A DNA stretch of 64,000 nucleotides from Allolobophora icterica. Lineage: Eukaryota; Annelida; Clitellata; Crassiclitellata; Lumbricidae. Positions 21,336 through 53,172 of the stretch are shown here, in pieces (the first letter of the stretch is position 1; each line of letters opens with the position of its first letter). Made by a program: the position numbers and the translations under genes. Under the pieces are notes generated by a model. The model made no database searches, had not been told where the DNA came from, and saw only the letters and a list, made by a program, of their open reading frames with translations. Location of the stretch: contig OY744616.1 of the NCBI GenBank assembly GCA_963556255.1, positions 762,110-826,109 of the forward strand, written 5' to 3'.

Positions 21336-21538
21336 TTTGGATGTGTTCTTCTAGTCGTCCTGCTGTCCCCTGAGTTCAAGAGAGCGAACTACCATTTCTT
21401 CTGCCTACGATGGACGCTGCATGGGGCAGATGCAGCAGCAGAGGTACTATATCGTCACTCATCGACCAACCTTTCCACCTACCTACACATCATTACAGAG
21501 CGAATTACATCTGTATTTGTGTCTTGTGTGTCGTCGTT

Positions 21539-21582
<44 letters not shown>

Positions 21583-22319
21583 TCGTGCGTGCATACGTGT
21601 GTATGTGTATATAAGTAGCGGAATTAGTGTATTAATAATGAATGATGGCGTGAGGATACTTCTCTATCTCCAATGTTCTAGGTCGATCGTCAGTTTCACT
21701 GCGTAGGAAATGCGGCGATGAGTCCACGGGATATCGAACGGAGACTCTGAAACAGTCGAATGCCTGGAATGCGGATCTAAATCAATTCTGTAGCGCCTAT
21801 ATCATAGGCATCAGTCGATGACATATATAAATTATATATATATATTTATATATATATATATTATTTGACTTCGGCAGTGTGCGGCCGTGTGGAAGCTTCA
21901 ATACTTAAACTGTGACGGAAGGAGAAGCTGAATAGAGATCGTTACATGGAATAGATGGAGGGAGGTAGGGAAGGCGTTAAGGAAGACAGTGGGACGGACG
22001 GATACGAGGGCGAATTAGGGTCAGGGAGGGAAGAGGGGTGAGGGACGCAGGCAGTGAGAGAGATTCGTCCTAAGCTAATGTCAGCCTAACGAATAGGAGC
22101 CACTCCTAATGGATCGCCGTCGTCTGCCAATGCACTGTCTCCCTACACATCCACCCACTTCCCTCTCCAACTCCTCCTCCTTCTCCTCCTCCTCCTCCTC
22201 CGTCGCCACCGCCGCCGCGGATGCCAAGGCGCCCACGGGGACTATATATTCTCTTGATGCATCCCAATGGAGATATTCGTCCTCTATGGATCGATGATTC
22301 TTGCTTGAGAATCGAAGTC
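21336..22319. other. No gene recognised; microsatellites
   Basis: (GT)n at 21541-21579, TA-rich DNA at 21820-21860, and a CTC/CCT run at 22165-22205. The Pro/Ser frames have no recognisable domain. Confidence 0.45.
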
Positions 22320-22720
22320 CAGCCATTCACTCATTCATACATCAACTCATTCATCCATTAATTCAACCATCTACCCAAAAACCAAAAACCCAAACTCACC
22401 CAACCCCTCTAAACCAGCAACCTAAACCCTTACGTCCACCCACTCTTCCATCCATCCGTCTAAACCCACCCATTCACCATCCCTCCTTCTCTTCCTCCAT
22501 CCATCCACCCATCCATCCATTCACTCATCCATCCAGTCATCTATCCATCCATTCATCAGACCATCCATTCACCAATCCATCCACCCATCCATCCATCCAT
22601 CCACCCACCCATCCATCCATCCATCCATCCATCCATCCACCCATCCATCCATCCATCCATCCATCCATCCATCCAGCCATCAAGGCATCCATCCATCCAT
22701 CCATCCATCCATCCATCCTT
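22320..22720. repeat. (CATC)n / ATCC-type degenerate microsatellite
   Basis: CATCCATC units, degenerate at the left and purest at 22600-22720. The Pro/His/Ser-rich 143-codon frame is an artefact of the repeat. Confidence 0.9.
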
Positions 22721-22869
22721 TGGTTGATATGACCGATGAGACGTCGAATCCTCTGCGTCGCCTCAACACCAGAAAGTCATTAGGACGAATTCAATGTTCC
22801 TCAGTCATCATTATATAGTGCCAGTGTATAATGACGCACCATCAATTGACGTCGTTACATCGATAGATT

Positions 22870-22994
22870 GATGACACCCACACATACAAACAGATACACA
22901 GGCATACACACGGATACACACAGCGCCACACACACATACGCGAACACCTACTCACACATACACACACACACCCAGATACAAATATACAGATAGC

Positions 22995-23081
<87 letters not shown>

Positions 23082-23090
23082 CAACACGCC
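22870..23090. repeat. (CA)n-rich region
   Basis: ACACAC runs with ATAC interruptions, purest at 22995-23080. Confidence 0.9.
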
Positions 23091-23167
23091 CAGAAACGTC
23101 ATTTCCTCCTCGTGTGAATTATTCTCATGCGTGAAATGTAATATACATATTTTTCACAGCCATGCGG

Positions 23168-23222
23168 ACGATTGGATACTGTATCAAATGATGTAGACAC
23201 TTGATGATACAGCATCCGATTA
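23168..23222. repeat. Imperfect palindrome, possible hairpin
   Basis: GATTGGATACTGTATCA faces TGATACAGCATCCGATT across about 20 bases, pairing at nearly all positions. No element ends or terminator role can be assigned. Confidence 0.5.
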
Positions 23223-23280
23223 CTTGATACTATCCAATCCATATAAATATATGAGCCTAGGCCGACGTCGCAGATGTACG

Positions 23281-23358
23281 CCTACATACATACATACATA
23301 CATACATACATACATACATACATACATACATACATACATACATACATACATACATACA

Positions 23359-23392
<34 letters not shown>

Positions 23393-23410
23393 CATATATA
23401 TATATAATAT
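23281..23410. repeat. (CATA)n microsatellite running into (TA)n
   Basis: Pure CATA units to about 23387, then ATATAT. Tyr/Ile/His frames here are artefacts. Confidence 0.95.
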
Positions 23411-23899
23411 ATATATACATACGTTTTTACACATGCAGACATGCATATTATAAACATACAAAACACACACACACACACATGTATACTTACATAAAAACAT
23501 ACAGGCATACACAAATTAGTTCTCGGACTCCCTCCTTGGATTTCGACCGTACTCATCATGGAATTGACTTGCACAGTGATTTTTATTAACTGCAACAATC
23601 GACTGATGCCTTCATCAATAATATAGGCCTAGTAGCGCTACAGAATTTCTTAAATTAGCCCAGAGATAATAATAGATTATATATCTATGGTTTAAACCAG
23701 AGCTCTGGATTAGACTAGGCACTGGGTATACGTCTAATTGTAGCAACATAATTTATATTACTTAGGCCTATAGAACTTGGCATCCAGACTACAAGAATTG
23801 TTACGAGCAAGCGTTCTATGATTGAACCATACATACATAATATCTATGGATTCAACACATTATTCGTCTTCGATCTATGGTTCGACGTGACATCACGAA
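23411..23899. other. Intergenic; a worn SINE family 1 tail
   Basis: 23585-23645 (ATCGACTGATGCCTTCATCA...) resembles the SINE family 1 tail. Nothing else is recognised before the promoter at 23900. Confidence 0.45.
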
Positions 23900-23907
23900 T
23901 GACGTCA
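23900..23907 (+). promoter_or_regulatory. CRE (TGACGTCA) upstream of the nucleoplasmin-like gene
   Basis: A perfect TGACGTCA palindrome 48 bases upstream of the start codon at 23955, with a half-match TGACATCA at about 23888. CREB/ATF sites near transcription starts are common in animals. A role here is inferred from position. Confidence 0.5.
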
Positions 23908-23954
23908 CGCTGTCTTTTTCATCGGGCGTTGGAAAGAATAGGAACGAAACAAAA

Positions 23955-27365
<3,411 letters not shown>

Positions 27366-28093
27366 ACAAAGTCATGGCACAGATCCATCCTGAACAGTGA
27401 AATACATAGTTCGTATTTGATATATTTAGCTTAAGCTGTGCTTCAATTTATGTAGGTTAGTATAAGGACTGTGTGCTGTGATATTTGTACACACTGCTTA
27501 GTTATCTTAACAGACCTCAACTCTAGAAACTGGCTTGAATGATATCATTGCATTAAAATTTTATTTAGACCTGTATCACTTTAAAATCCGTTTAACAAAT
27601 CTTGCCAATCTCATTTTGTAAGAATCTTACCTCAAGTCATTACTCATCTAGTGGACTTGCTTTGTGAACAATAAGCTGGTGTCCTGCGCTTAGCTTTCTA
27701 GTGGCACTTTAGAAATTTGGAGTTTACTAGTACGATTTATGATGTCAAGGTGGTACAAATATACTCACATTCATCTTCACAACTGGGGTGTACTAAGGCC
27801 AGATATGTGACCTCTGTCTAGACAATGGCTGCAATCTTTGATTATCTAACTACCACAATAAATGTACAGCAAGATACTTGAAACTTAGGAATTGGAAATT
27901 AAGTTTGATTACCGTAATTGTGGCGTGTTGTAGATTCTACAGCAGACGTTTTGTTAATAGTTTAACATCTCGCGCAGAATTTTTTTCTGTAATGCAGCCT
28001 TTGAGCATTATAGGTGAACCAGTTGCAGTTGATCTTGATAAGTTGATTTTTCTATGACAAGTAAATCCGTGTTTATAAGCATATAGAATATGA
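27366..28093 (+). other. Probable 3' UTR and downstream DNA
   Basis: An AATAAA at about 27858 could end the nucleoplasmin-like transcript. No other gene seen. Confidence 0.4.
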
Positions 28094-28344
28094 CAGTGCT
28101 TTTTTCTGGAAAAAAGGTTCCGGAACGGAACAATAGGTTCCGGAACGGAATAATTATGGGCGGGCTAAAATTCCGAGGAAAACGGGAGGGTCTCAATAAA
28201 CACTGAAAACAGTTCAAACACTTAAATTAAATTAAAATAACTAAATTATTGTTTTTATTATTAAAATAAATAAATTATTTATTAGTACCTGAAAAAAGGT
28301 GCCAGAACGCCATACCGGCGCGTTCCGGCTGAAAAAAAGCACTG
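28094..28344. mobile_element. hAT-type MITE (CAGTGCTTTTTT... ends)
   Basis: 251 bp. The left end CAGTGCTTTTTT and right end AAAAAAGCACTG are inverses, with inner GGTTCCGGAACG / CGCGTTCCGG similarity. Exact 8-bp target duplication GAATATGA at 28086-28093 and 28345-28352. No coding sequence. Confidence 0.9.
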
Positions 28345-28352
28345 GAATATGA

Positions 28353-29291
28353 CGAGAATATCATGTTCTAATTCATATTGGCTATTGGGTTCTGTTGTTG
28401 AAAGGCTGAGGAGCTCAAGCCGCAAATTTGTCTTCAGTGTAGCAAATATAACATGTTTCTGCATTTTCATGTATGATACCAAGTATGGATATGCACTGTG
28501 CTTTGCTTAACACAAAGAAAGAGTCAAATGTCACGAACAGACTTTATAATAATTTGGATGTTGAGTGAAAGAGGTTGTACTGCATTAAACCTACTAATGA
28601 ATGGATACTAAATGATCTGACATTACGTTTTATTTTCTATGTTGCACAAGCATTGAACAAGTGTTAGAAATAACACTTTTGTTCATGTTGATTATTGTCA
28701 AGAACCAGAATACAACAAAGGCTTCAATGTTCATATTAAAAAATAAACCTACTTTTTAAACGATGCCAATCAATATGTTATTATTGTGCCTTCCCTGTGC
28801 AGAGAGATCGCAGTCTGCACCTTGCTTCGTGTATGTAGAGTATGTAGGTCAAAGCGCAAGCTTCTATATCCTTCATCAGTAACAAATCCGTATATGGAAC
28901 CACACTCATATTGTCAGCCTTGATATGACTCTGCAGCCCCTCAGTCCACTCACAATCTCAGAATCAATAACTTGGTTAAACATATATCCGAGCAGGTTAG
29001 CTGAAGAAAACTCCCTCCGTTACACTTATAACACGTCGGGTTTCGATTCTGCTTATAGGGAAAATGGATAAATCTGTTCTAAAACGAAAATGAATAGATG
29101 GCATTATAGACAATAAAATTGCCGTGAGGTAAGCTCATCAGCGTTTCAAAATCGTACAAGTTGGTACCCCCGACTTTTAGCCCAAAGTTACCAGGAGCCC
29201 CCGCAGGCTTAAAAAAATTGGACGCACAACAAAGACATCTAACATCTAAATGCGTTACCATGCCGTAATGTCGTTCAACAAAATAGGCCCT
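28353..29291. other. No gene recognised
   Basis: No repeat ends, RNA gene or coding signal found. Confidence 0.45.
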
Positions 29292-29299
29292 ACTGTTAT

Positions 29300-29846
29300 C
29301 AGTGATGGGCAATAGTCAACTAAAAAGTTGCTAACTTTTAGTTTAACAAAAAATTTAGTTAAGGAAGAAGTTTAACTAAAAAAAATAGTTTAGTTAAAAC
29401 CATAGTTTAACTAAAAAATTTTAGTTGCTAACTAAAAAGTTTAACTAAAAAAATCTGCAATATGCAACTATTTTTCCACAGTGAACATTGAACACTGTCA
29501 GCAAAAACATTTTAACACTGCATGGTTTTAGCATTAACAGCCTGTGTTTTCAAATTCATACACTATTTACAGTACACATGTAACTGTATGCCAGAACAGT
29601 ACACATTGCATAGTTTGAAGGTGAAATTGTCGTTGACGCTTTGCATCATTACAGTTCACTTAACGTCTTTTATTGTGAAAATGTTTGTCGTAAAATGTTG
29701 GAAAAAAGTTGGAAAAAGTTTAACTACTTTTTTTTAGTTTAGTTAACTACTTTCCAAAATCAGTTGCCAACTTTAGTTAAACTAATTTTTTTTAGTTGGA
29801 AAATAGTTTTAGTTTAACTAAAAAAAAAGTTTAGTGCCCATCACTG
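29300..29846. mobile_element. hAT-type MITE rich in AGTTTAACTAAAA words
   Basis: 547 bp. The ends CAGTGATGGGCA and TGCCCATCACTG are perfect inverses. Exact 8-bp duplication ACTGTTAT at 29292-29299 and 29847-29854. The flanks just inside the ends are built of inverted AGTTTAACTAAA words that would let the arms fold. The 71-codon frame inside is not recognisable. Confidence 0.92.
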
Positions 29847-29959
29847 ACTGTTATCTGTGAGCATTTATTTCTGCTCTTGATTAAACATAATTTAAGAATG
29901 TTCTGTTTTGCATGTTATGTAGATGATTCAATTTCAAAAATATCGATGCGAAGCCTATT

Positions 29960-30460
29960 CCTTGTGTAGATTTGATGTAGTGGGTGGACGCACCTGCGTT
30001 CAGTGCGTCACGATGCGGGCGCCTCTGAAAGTTACACCTCTGACCAAATAAATGGCTTTAATTCGTTCGCTCTGCAGTTCTTCGGCGCCCTTAATGGCAC
30101 CCGTCGAAGATAAAGACCGTGCAAAGCTGCCTCGTATGAAATGACGGCGCATCATAATCGGCAGGTAAATTAAAAAGGTGGGCTGAAAAAGATTGCGTAG
30201 GCGCCGTTTAATATCGAATCTATGAAAGACTCAATTAACGCATGTAATCGATCTCAATTTGGCGAAGTCAAAGGCTTTAAAAAGAAACGGGCAGCACAAA
30301 ATCAATTTGCACCGAAATGCTCTCAGCGTGTTTAACGGAGAACACTAGAGGCGCCACTGTCGCTTCGATCCTTGTCCTTGTTCGACGTTCAACTATTCTC
30401 ATCGTGTTTGTTTGGGAAAGGAAAAATTGAGTTTTATGACGTCAGTTAACTTCCGCTTAC
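29960..30460. other. Non-repetitive block, possible conserved regulatory DNA
   Basis: About 0.5 kb of balanced composition without repeats or long frames, containing AT-rich homeodomain-like words (AATTAACGCATGTAATCGAT near 30233). It lies between two genes. That it is regulatory is a guess. Confidence 0.25.
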
Positions 30461-30482
30461 GTATTTAATTGTTAGTTTCTTT

Positions 30483-30493
30483 CTCTCTGTCTA

Positions 30494-30559
<66 letters not shown>

Positions 30560-30600
30560 CTTCTCAGACCCTCTGTCTGTCTGTCTGTGTGTCTCTGTCT
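30483..30600. repeat. (TGTC)n microsatellite
   Basis: TGTC units, purest at 30495-30554. Confidence 0.9.
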
Positions 30601-30894
30601 CTGTTTTATAGACTGTTGCCTCTACTTTGCACCGTTGGAATTAACCGCAAAGCTATGCATACTTTACATTTCTCATACTTTTCTGTCGAAACCGTGTCTC
30701 GCGAGCGCTCACCCGCTCTAGACTCACGTTCGCTATTAGTCCATTAATTTTATCATTCGCGTATTACCTTCACGCATGGCTTATTTCAAGGCACTGTGTC
30801 ATTAAGCCAACGACCTAGAAACTCAGTCGCCATTACGCGAAGAGGACAAACAAATTGCTTGCGCGTTTGCCTGCCTGATTTTCCGGTGACATTG

Positions 30895-31021
30895 AAATGG
30901 CGAACGCTGATTGGTCAGCTGTACCGGATGTAGACAATCGACGGCGCTCTCAGTTACAGCGCCGTGCATTATGGGACTTCCGGTCTGTGGTTAATGCACG
31001 TCCGGGATCAGTTCGCGGGAA
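30895..31021 (+). promoter_or_regulatory. Candidate SMARCC promoter and 5' non-coding exon
   Basis: GATTGGTCAG (an inverted CCAAT box) at about 30908, ETS-like ACCGGATGT and ACTTCCGG, then a strong donor GTGAGT at 31022. A matching acceptor could be the AG before TTCGCC at about 32368, just upstream of the first SMARCC coding exon. Inferred from composition and position. Confidence 0.45.
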
Positions 31022-31349
31022 GTGAGTCGCTAAGTGAGGGGCGGTGGTCACAGTCAGATATATGGGTGTGCTTCAGTGGCATGTTTATGGAGGAAATTGA
31101 CCGCAAAAAGCGTCCACGCTGTGCTGCTCATCTGGCGAATGGTCAGGCGTTTCTATGGGAAATGTCCCGGCGACTGCAACTAAGGGATAGGCCCTACTCG
31201 GAGTTTTTTGGGATTCGATTTAAACGCTGGAAAATGATGCCAAAGTCGAACGTTGCAACGCATATGCTTTGTTTTCAGAAGTATCATCACAGCTATTTAT
31301 ATCTAGCGAGATCACACGTGAGCGCGTAGTCCATCACGTGTCTTGGCGA

Positions 31350-31530
31350 GCATACATGTGGGACACATATATTACCCATGTGAGACCCATATACCTAAAT
31401 TGGACCCATATTACCATATGGGACCCATATTCCCATTTGAGACCCATATAGGCCTACCCATGTTGGCCCTTTTTTGTTGGGCCAATATTTCCATGTGAGA
31501 TCCATGTGGGACCCATATTTCCATGTGAAA
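31350..31530. repeat. Minisatellite of CCCATAT/CCATGTGGGA words
   Basis: Degenerate units of about 18-20 bases, typified by GGGACCCATATTTCCATGTG. It lies in the presumed 5' intron of SMARCC. Confidence 0.7.
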
Positions 31531-32413
31531 CCTATATAGTGTCATCAAATGATTAGGCTATAGACAAGAAGACAGGTTTCAACTTCATCGTCCCTGAAAT
31601 GTATATAGTCCCAGTCGTAAACTTTAGAAATTCTTGCCAACAGTTACTGTAGGTAAAAACGTCACAATGTCACTCAGCTGCATGTGGTTCCTATGTGCGT
31701 TGTAATCTGCGTGTAGGCCTATATGTGTTCCACGTCCATTGTTGTATTGTTTTGTATTTGGAGATTACTAAAGCGCTTCTAGCGGGATAGCCATCCAGAA
31801 GCGCTCATTTGCAGCATTACGAGTACACACAGCGCACGCCTTCGAGTGGGGCTTTAGAAGTTTGGAGATAACGATTACGAGTGTACTTCGATCGACTATG
31901 CATTCAGCTAGGTAGGCCTACGCGCCGCTTACGGCAGGTGGTGTTTGGAATCGTAATCGTAGTGAAAGATAATTTCAAAGCAGATCGAAAACCCCATATA
32001 TATAATTATCTCTGTTAGAAAACATTGTTTTAAGGTTTGAATGAAGAGCCTGAGTAGGAAATGCAAGTTTTGAAAATTATTGCGATGTCTGGGAGGTTAA
32101 GTAGGCCTACGACTCTAAACACTTTGGACACAAGTTGCAATTTGTTCCAAACTGTCTTAGATTCACATCTGTCGATTGCTTTCTTTTATAAAAATTAGAT
32201 AAGGGGTTTAATATAAAATAGAATTTCTGGAAAATATTGATAACATTTCTTGCTATTGTTTTATTTTGAGTTTAAGCAATTCCAAGTTATTCAATTTACT
32301 AGATGGCGTTGTAGGGCAGTGCAATGACGCAATTAAACATGATATCTTAAATATATATGATATGTAGTTCGCCAATTAACTACATTAAAAACATTATTAT
32401 AAAATACAAAGAA

Positions 32414-48422
<16,009 letters not shown>

Positions 48423-48982
48423 ATTGATTCAAATAAACCATCGGACGTTTACACGAGATTGAAAAATTTTCATCATCATCATCATCATGTAATGTTGTCT
48501 TCTGTTGTTGTGATGGAACAGTTTGTCATGCCAATCGATTCAGTCGTGATGTGTGTGCTTTGTAACTGTTAAGTATAACCCTGTCTTACACTTGTGTGCA
48601 AGTTACAATGTTTACGGACGCAACTGATTACCGATACAGTTTGCTACTGTTGAACTGCGGTGTCTACAACTGCAGTTCATGATACAACTAAAGTTCAATG
48701 TGAATGCTGCCTTATTTAACCGTTATTTTTACTTTTATTATAATTATGTTTAAAGTCACTCAGAAATGGGAATTTGAGGCGTGGTTAGTTAGTCGTCAGG
48801 CGAAGAAGAGCTGATATTTGAAAACCTGTGAGAAATTGTGAGTGTTGAGGTGTTTCTTAAAGGAAGAGAAGAGTTTGAGAAACATTTGTAGTTGGTTCCA
48901 TTCCTTGGTTGCAGCTGCATGGAATGCACAAGAGATCATAACAGTTTGTGGATGAAGCAAAAAGACCTATACCCGAATCGCT
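48423..48982. other. SMARCC 3' UTR and downstream; LINE fragment
   Basis: The region after the stop has a short CATCAT run. At 48785-48960 the minus frame reads AAATKEWNQL then FKKHLNT, another CR1/L2-like C-terminus. No polyadenylation signal is certain. Confidence 0.5.
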
Positions 48983-49118
48983 TGGAACCACTGGCGTAAA
49001 CTTGTCCATAATATTGAGGGGGGATTTGGTTATTCATTCTACACTTGTTGCATTGGGTGTACAGTCCATCTCAATTATTGGGGGGACGTGCCCTGGCTGC
49101 CCCCCATAGTCTACGCCT
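48983..49118. repeat. Dispersed repeat of about 135 bp (GGCGTAAACTTGTCC...)
   Basis: Nearly the same sequence recurs at 59672-59803, including ACACTTGTTGCATTG, ATCTCAATTATTGGG and AGTCTACGCCTAT. The ends GGCGTAAACT / AGTCTACGCC are weakly inverse, suggesting a MITE. Confidence 0.7.
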
Positions 49119-49549
49119 ATGCTTGCAATAGGGGAAGGATGTCAGGATATACTAATGGTTAATTCTAGGTAGGAATGCTCGTAAGGATTTTATAGATCGG
49201 ACAGACCAGTTTAAATATTGTGCTGAATTGGTTGACTTTGCTTAAGCTGTTCACTTGGATGTCTGCAGAGAGAAGGGAAATCGGTTTCTACGCTATGACG
49301 GTCCTCTGCAACACCGTGACCTTACAAGGGGTTGAATCCCTGCTCATGGTCGTCTTTAATCGAATGTGTTTGAGGTGTTCTTTGAAAATGTGCTGTATAA
49401 ATATATCGAGACATATACCACTCGAAAGCTTGACAGATACATCGGGAACGTCCTTTGCCGGTGGACACTCGCAGACACGTTGACGCCTCCCTCAGCATAT
49501 GATCTGATTTCTAGTAGTGCTGCTTGTCGTGTTTCTCGTAGCCTTGGCT

Positions 49550-49745
49550 ATGTTTAAGCATATTCATAGCTGGTGCTATGCATACTCATGAGCTGATATG
49601 AATATTAATCAGTTGGTGTCATGCATATTCATAAGCTGGTAATTTGCATATTCATAAGCTGGTTCTATGGTTATTCATTAGTTGCTGTCGTGGATATGCA
49701 TAGGCTGATAATATGCATATTCATAATCTGTTTTAACTGTTGCGT
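49550..49745. repeat. Degenerate tandem repeat of ATGCATATTCATAAGCTG
   Basis: Six to seven units of about 30 bases. No gene is recognised between 49119 and 50310 apart from this array. Confidence 0.75.
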
Positions 49746-50310
49746 CGTAGCATTGCATAACTCATGAACTGTAGGATCTTTAGATTACGTCGTTACATGT
49801 ATTTACGTGTTACAATTACATTGCACTTTATCATCAGCAGATGTGAATAGTTTTCTTTTATTTTGTAATGTATTGTACTGTAATATGTGACAGGACAGAG
49901 GTTTATATGGATTATGGACCATTATGGAATTTAAGAGGGCAGCCATTGTTGAGATGAGTTGTTATAGTCCTCAAGTAACCTACGGACCGTGATAGAATGC
50001 CTCTACCCTTCTCATTTTTCAGTGAATCGATTGGGTGAGATCCTTCACCACCACTGCCCCTAGAGCATTTCTCTAGGCAGTAATTGCCAATTGATTTTCG
50101 TTGTAGCAACATTTTCCATAAGTGGCGCCGTTGACATTACATGAGAAAACAAAATGGCCAATTTTTACACCAGATATTAGGCCCTACGTACATAAGGTCA
50201 ATTTTGGGCCAAAGTCCTACACGGAATATCAACAGTGAGCCATTCTTGATTCATCAAGTACAACAAAATACAGGTGAATTTGATAATGCCCAACGACCTC
50301 TTATATAACG

Positions 50311-50480
50311 ATAATGCCCTCCTTCCAAAGTTCAGAAGTGCACACTCGCCATAGGCCTACGACACAACATCAATGGCGCAGAGCGAGAGAAAGACGTAAC
50401 TGCCTCAGGCGATGCTCGAACCCGTACTCCCCGCGTTACAAGCCGAACGCTGTAACCAATCGGCCTTTCTTCTGCACTAT
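50311..50480 (-). repeat. tRNA-derived SINE, family 3
   Basis: The minus strand has head GCCGATTGGTTACAGCGTTC and box B TACGGGTTCGAGCAT. The body ends CTTTGGAAGGAGGGC. The body part recurs at 20025-20110. Confidence 0.65.
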
Positions 50481-50573
50481 ACACAAATAATATACCGGTA
50501 CTTGTACAGATTACAGGTCTGCTCCGCCACTGACTTGGGCCCCTAATACCAGGCAGATCCAGGATGGATAAAG

Positions 50574-50783
50574 CAGGGCTGCAGTGGTAATATTAGAGGT
50601 GAGTACACGCTACCGGTTAGTTTTCCGAAACAAATTAGAGGTGAGTATACGCTATAGTATTTTGTGAGTATACGCTATAGTATTCTAATATAAATAGATA
50701 TATATTTTTTGGTGAGGTTAGTATACGGTCTGTAGAGGTGAGTACACGCTGTATACCCGCGTATACCCTCGACTACAGCCCTG
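50574..50783. mobile_element. hAT-type MITE (CAGGGCTG... ends), undisturbed copy
   Basis: 210 bp. The ends CAGGGCTGCAGT and ACTACAGCCCTG are inverse apart from one base. Exact 8-bp duplication GGATAAAG at 50566-50573 and 50784-50791. The interior has repeated GAGGTGAGTAYACGCTA words. A second copy is at 53977-54474. Confidence 0.92.
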
Positions 50784-51606
50784 GGATAAAGGTGATCATC
50801 CTTGAAAAAACTATTTGGCGCAGAGAATTTGGAAATTTATATTTACAATACCATTAAAAAAGCTTCATATTGCGTTTTGCGGAAATTCATGAGGTAATAA
50901 TAATAATATTATGCCCTACACAGTAGCAAAAAGGGCGTAGCTAGAAGTTAGTAAAATTAAATTTTAATTACTTGGTGATGGGTAACATATAGGGCAAAGT
51001 GACTTAATTCTGGCCGGTACCTAATTCAGGCCACTTTTTGACCTTTATTCACAGCCAAAGTAAGAGTACTACAGTTATTATAAGGGAAATTATTTTGTCA
51101 CACCTTGTTTTGCTTGCGGCTCGAGGCTAAAAATAACTCATAGCTGACTAGCGGATTTTCTAATCACGTGTCAAAGTTTTGATCATTTCCAGTTGTTGCA
51201 GCATACATAATTTGAGATTTTCAAGTTTTTCATCAACATACTGCTTCAATTGGGTAAGTCTATTTAACGAACAAATGTTATTTTCATATAAAGTAAACAT
51301 TATATTATTTAATGGCAGCTTGATAGTTTGTCCCAGTTGGCGGATTAATAAGATGCTGTGCGGCAAAATAAGTCACGCAGAGAAACCTATTTCTGACCAC
51401 ATCTGCAATGTAATTCAGGCCATGGCCAGAGATAGGTATCTGATGGCCAGAATTAGGTATCGGGCGGCCAGAATCAGGTATCAGGTGACCAGAATTAGGT
51501 ATCGGGCGGCCAGAATCAGGTATCAGGTGACCAGAATTAGGTATCGACTGCCAGCTTTTAATTTTAAAGCTCACAACATTTTTCTTGCAGCGTCAATTAA
51601 TTGAAA

Positions 51607-53172
51607 ATGGTGTCAGTCAATAAAGGCAAGAACGCCAAGAAATTGGCGAAAACAGAGGAGACAAATAATAAAGGAAGAAGGAGAGCTGCAAGAGGGAAGC
51701 ATTGCCTTTGGACTGAAAGTGCAATGCTTGCAGCAATTGCAGCTGTTCGTGAAAATGGAATGTCCCAAAGAGCAGCATGCAAAACGTTTCAAGTTCCCCG
51801 AAGTACTCTACAAGTCCGTTTAACTGGGAAAACAGAAATCGGTTCCAGGCCTGGTCGTCCAACTATCATGTCATCTGATCAAGAAGAAAAACTGGCTGAT
51901 TTTGCTTGCAATCGAGCTGCAATGGGGATCGGATTTGGACGACAGCAATTACTCAAGTATGCCGAAGCATATGCTAAAAAGCATAGCATTGTCTTCAAAA
52001 ATGGGAGACCATCGATACGTTGGTGGTATGGAATGAAGAGGCGACATCTTAAGATCACATTGCGTCGTCCGGAGGGAACAGCTGCTGTCAGACATCAATG
52101 CATGGACCCTACAAAGGTGGCAAAATATTTCAGCGTGCTGAAGATGGTGTTGGATGACAACCAGTTGAATTCCAAGCCTCATACCATCTGGAACATGGAC
52201 GAAACTGGTGTCCAACTGGACCATAAACCGGGTAGGATCATTGCAACTAAAGGATCGAAATATTTGCACAGCCGAACCAGTGGCAACAGAGAAACAATTA
52301 CTGTAATTGGGGCAATAAATGCTGGTGGTGGCTACATTCCTCCACATGTAATTGTGAAAGGAAAGACTACGAGGTCCCTCTTCTCTTTTCAAATGGAAAC
52401 GGCTCCGGATGGAACCACTTGGAGTGTGTCTGATAGCGGATGGACGAAGCAGGGCATTGCTCTGCTCTGGTTCAATGCCGCCTTCTTACCAAACATAGGA
52501 CCAGACAGACCTCAGCTGCTTATTGTGGATGGCCACGATTCACACAATTTCGTGGAACTGCTCGAAACTGCGGCAGAAAACGGCATCCACATAATTGAAC
52601 TGCCAGCTCATACATCCAACTGGCTCCAACCGTGCGATCGGACAGTTTTTGGACCTTTCAAGAATGCTTACAGAAAGGCATGTGAAGATCTCATGACTCA
52701 GTTCCCAGGAACTCTTGTATCACGAGCAAGTTTCTGTGGATTGCTTAAAAAAGCTTGGGAGGAGGCGTTATCCGCGAGCAATATAGTATCTGGTTTCAGA
52801 GCATGTGGAATCCATCCGTTCAATCCAGATTCTGTACCATCAGAAGCATACTTGCCAAATTGCATGTATTCTGTGAAGCAACTCATTGAAAGCGAAGTGT
52901 CATTGAGGGATTCTTCATCCCAAAATTCAGCTTCAACGCCAAAAAACGATGGATCATCGACATCTGATTCTCCAAGACAAACGCTGTCTTCAAGTTTTCA
53001 AGGAGCATGTGATGACTCTTCAGCACCAGTCGTCATAGATAATTCAACAAAATTCCAAACTCAAATCTTTGTCAGTGTTCCACCGAGAATAATATACTAT
53101 GTTCTTGTTCAACTAACAAACAAGTTTGTAACGTTCTTCTTGCCGAAAATCAGACTGCCATCAACACTTTGA
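51607..53172 (+). pseudogene. pogo-like transposase, N-terminal and catalytic part
   Basis: The start at 51607 (AAAATGG) gives 521 residues. Helix-turn-helix of the psq/CENP-B type about 35-75 (WTESAMLAAIAAVRENGMSQ); catalytic core with D198 (WNMDETG), D308 (IVDGHDSH) and D344 (LQPCDRTVFGPFK), so DD35D. The core is intact. At about 53040-53080 the frame shifts: the natural continuation runs in another frame, which reads VLLAENQTAINTLSLDETP at 53130-53190 and stays open to the insertion at 53627. An AG at 51588-51589 could be the acceptor of a 5' UTR intron. The gene is broken twice, by this shift and by the 5-kb insert, so no full protein is expected. Confidence 0.9.

Noticed and set aside
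30964..31329. 121-codon plus-strand frame
   Set aside because: No recognisable domain, lies on the presumed SMARCC promoter, and crosses a strong splice donor at 31022.
51418..51553. CRISPR-like array of 20-bp repeats
   Set aside because: Eukaryotic context, no unique spacers, and the same words occur at the other end of the pogo element.
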